A DNA stretch of 64,000 nt from Pseudanabaena minima (lineage in GTDB: Bacteria > Cyanobacteriota > Cyanobacteriia > Pseudanabaenales > Pseudanabaenaceae). The notes under the pieces are model-generated. The model saw nothing but the letters and a program-made list of their open reading frames with translations, had not been told where the DNA came from and ran no database searches. Below are positions 60,349-64,000 of the stretch, in pieces. The DNA lies in contig NZ_CP159508.1 in the NCBI RefSeq assembly GCF_051131155.1, positions 5,022,001-5,086,000 on the forward strand, in the 5' to 3' direction. The first letter of the stretch is position 1; the number at the start of each line of letters is the position of its first letter. A program made the translations under genes and the position numbers.

Positions 60349-60867
60349 ATGGACTTATCGCGCATTCCCCCTCAACCTAAAGCAGGCATCCTCAACGTCC
60401 TGATTGAAATCCCCGCAGGCAGCAAAAATAAATACGAATTCGACAAAGACCTCAATGCTTTTGCACTTGATCGCGTCCTTTACTCCTCAGTCCAATATCC
60501 CTATGACTATGGTTTTGTCCCCAACACCCTTGCTGATGATGGCGACCCTCTTGATGGCATGGTGATCATGGATCAACCCACATTTCCTGGCTGCGTTATT
60601 CCTGCACGTCCCATCGGTATGCTGATCATGATTGATGGGGGCGATCGTGACGAAAAAATCCTTTGTGTTCCTGCCAAAGATCCACGTTACGCTGATGTCA
60701 AAACCTTAGCCGACATAGCCCCCCATCGTCTTGAAGAAATTGCTGAATTTTTCCGTTCCTATAAAAATCTAGAAAAGAAAGTTACTGAAATCAGAGGCTG
60801 GGAAGGTGTAGAAGCGGTTCAAGCTCTTGTAACTAAATCAATTGAAGCGGCATTGCCTAAATCCTAA
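60349..60867 (+). CDS. ppa: inorganic pyrophosphatase
   Basis: A 172-aa type I soluble enzyme that hydrolyses pyrophosphate and pulls biosynthetic reactions forward. Motifs: [41 protein letters not shown] with the metal-binding Asp residues, and DDGD-like [17 protein letters not shown] lies seven bases upstream of the ATG. It precedes the rRNA operon on the same strand, but a strong promoter lies between them. Confidence 0.97.
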
Positions 60868-60952
60868 AAATTTTTTGGAGCCTAGAATCCTTCTACCATA
60901 AGGAATAGACGAGCCAAAACAAACTATTCTCAAAACAATTTCTAAAAAAGGG

Positions 60953-60981
60953 TTGACAAAGCGATTTAACCTTGCTAACTT
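60953..60981 (+). promoter_or_regulatory. rRNA operon promoter
   Basis: TTGACA at 60953-60958, 17 bases, then TAACTT at 60976-60981. The perfect -35 box and its position about 250 bp upstream of 16S fit a strong sigma-70 promoter. The start of transcription would be near 60988. Confidence 0.7.
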
Positions 60982-61232
60982 AATAAAGCGCTGAAGGGAG
61001 AGACGAGCGAAAGCGAAGCGAACCCGACAAAAGAAAAGCGCTAAGAACCTAGACAACCAAATAGTTTGAAAGCTTTAGGAAACCAATAAACCTCGTCAAA
61101 AGAATAAAGACTGGATTATTGAAAGATAACCAGCTATCCGACAGGATAAGCGAAAAGCTTAAAAAAGTCAAACCCATCCGAAAGGAAAAAAGGCTTTAGA
61201 AAAGTAGGAAGGAATTCTGAAAGTATAAAGAC

Positions 61233-62717
<1,485 letters not shown>

Positions 62718-62847
62718 ATAGGGAGACCTATTTACATCTAGACTGAACCAATACAGAATTAGGTCAGATGTAAGTCATCCCAAGGTCGTTCGAGATTTAT
62801 TGGAAAGCTTTCAAACTAAGTCAGGTTCTAAATTTGGCTAACATAAA

Positions 62848-62921
<74 letters not shown>

Positions 62922-62973
62922 CTTGAGAAGCTAAAAGCTAGAGGCAAAAAAGCCAAAAGCAATAGTTAACTCT

Positions 62974-63046
62974 GGGGATATAGCTCAGTTGGTAGAGCGC
63001 CTGCTTTGCACGCAGGAAGTCAGGAGTTCGAATCTCCTTATCTCCA
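62974..63046 (+). tRNA. tRNA-Ala (TGC)
   Basis: 73 nt, acceptor GGGGATA/TATCTCC, anticodon TGC at 63007-63009, T arm GAGTTCGAATCTC. CCA follows at 63047-63049, so it may be encoded. Standard second tRNA of the spacer. Confidence 0.97.
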
Positions 63047-63228
63047 CCAAACTACTAACAAAGACCAACAAAAGCGAGAGCAAGAGTTTAGCAACTCATC
63101 TAGTCAGGGAAGACCTAGCAACTAGAGAGACTGCTAAATTCTAGCGAAAGCGAAGAATTTAGAAAGAACCTTGAAAACTGCATAGTAATAGTAATAAGAA
63201 GCAAGTAGATCCAAAGTGGAAACACAGA

Positions 63229-64000
63229 GGTCAAGCTACAAAGGGCTCACGGTGGATACCTAGGCACAAGAAGGCGATGAAGGACGTGGTTACCTACGAT
63301 AAGCTGCGGGGAGCTGGAAGCAAGCCCTGATCCGCAGGTTTCCGAATGGGGCAACCCTAAATACTGCCCGTTGAATAAAATAGACGGGAAAGAGCGAACT
63401 CAGCGAATTGAAACATCTTAGTAGCTGAAGGAAGAGAAAATAAACAATGATTTCCTAAGTAGCGGCGAGCGAACGGGAACCAGCCCAAACCAGTTGGCAT
63501 GACCGACTGGGGTTATAGGACAGCAACACTGTACAACAGAGACTAGATGAAGTGTTTGGAATGACACGCCAAAGAGAGTGAAAGCCTCGTAATTAAAAAT
63601 CAAAGTTGGCAAGCTGAATCCTGAGTAGCACGGTACACGAGAAATTCCGTGTGAATTCGCGAGGACCACCTCGTAAGGCTAAATACTCACTTGTGACCGA
63701 TAGTGAACCAGTACCGCGAGGGAAAGGTGAAAAGAACCCCGGAAGGGGAGTGAAATAGAACATGAAACCGTGAGCTTACAAGCAATGGGAGGTCGATTAA
63801 ACGACTGACCGTGTGCCTGTTGAAGAATGAGCCGGCGACTTATAGGCAGTGGCAGGTTAAGGGGAAAATCCCGAAGCCAAAGCGAAAGCGAGTTTGATAA
63901 GAGCGATAGTCACTGTTTATAGACCCGAACCCGGGTGATCTAACCATGGGCAGGATGAAGCTTGGGTAACACCAAGTGGAGGTCCGAACCGACTGATGTT
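63229..64000 (+). rRNA. rrl: 23S ribosomal RNA (5' part)
   Basis: It starts near GGTCAAGCTACAAAGGGC and continues with CACGGTGGATACCTAGGCAC, GAAGGCGATGAAGGACGTGG and later GTACCGCGAGGGAAAGGTGA, all conserved 23S segments. The gene runs past the end of the window. Confidence 0.97.

Noticed and set aside
63418..63669. Open frame on the minus strand in 23S rRNA
   Set aside because: Lies inside conserved 23S sequence and is not expected to be translated.

Overview
The window is cyanobacterial chromosome. psbH and psbN are adjacent, SepF lies beside ProC, and there are cyanobacterial lineage proteins (CAAD, TxlA-like, TPR-CHAT). The tmRNA tag has the cyanobacterial ending (RKAAPVAA), the HIP1 octamer GCGATCGC is frequent, and the 16S rRNA is of cyanobacterial type. 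Gene content and the density of short palindromic repeats resemble Pseudanabaena-like strains, but the genus is an inference.

Layout. 1-4.8 kb: a membrane protein, then a sensor kinase and its OmpR-type regulator. The regulator is split by a 939-bp IS5-family element whose removal restores the frame exactly. An exported beta-repeat protein follows. 4.8-5.2 kb: tmRNA. 5.4-12.4 kb: a ParB-like hypothetical protein and two tandem secreted TPR-CHAT (caspase-like) proteins, with palindromic repeat elements around the second. 12.6-13.4 kb: wreckage of two restriction-modification genes and a MITE-like element. 13.4-24.1 kb: a MerR-pentapeptide fusion, a large DUF4114/RTX protein, an RNA methyltransferase, a beta-lactamase-fold protein, a TxlA-like thioredoxin, a GPH transporter and an AT-rich protein with an RNFAAH motif. 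24.1-34 kb: housekeeping genes (infB, lepA, purM, proC, sepF, pipY). 34-37.3 kb: a multi-PAS adenylate cyclase.

37.4-48.3 kb is the most interesting stretch. It is a defence-like island with a SNF2/DUF3883 helicase, the two ends of a DUF1156 (COG1743) DNA methyltransferase, and a DUF499 (COG1483) ATPase with a HEPN-like N-terminus. Three Uma2-family nuclease-like genes are interspersed. The methyltransferase core, starting exactly where its SAM-binding motif should be, is replaced by an AT-rich HNH endonuclease gene.

48.3-60.9 kb returns to core genes: dnaK, a CAAD thylakoid protein, a STAS protein, a 3-methyladenine glycosylase, moaE, psbN/psbH, tatA-pth, a sugar nucleotidyltransferase, murI with two tandem amiC amidases, and ppa. 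The window ends in an rRNA operon (16S, tRNA-Ile, tRNA-Ala, start of 23S).

Across the window there are at least fifteen short hairpins with a three-base loop. Five of them are exactly 55 bp, with shared base (AAAACC or AAACC) and apex (GGCGGCGC or GGTGGCGC) but unrelated middle stems. A second family of about 103 bp elements (ATACCAA...TTGGTAT) is also dispersed.
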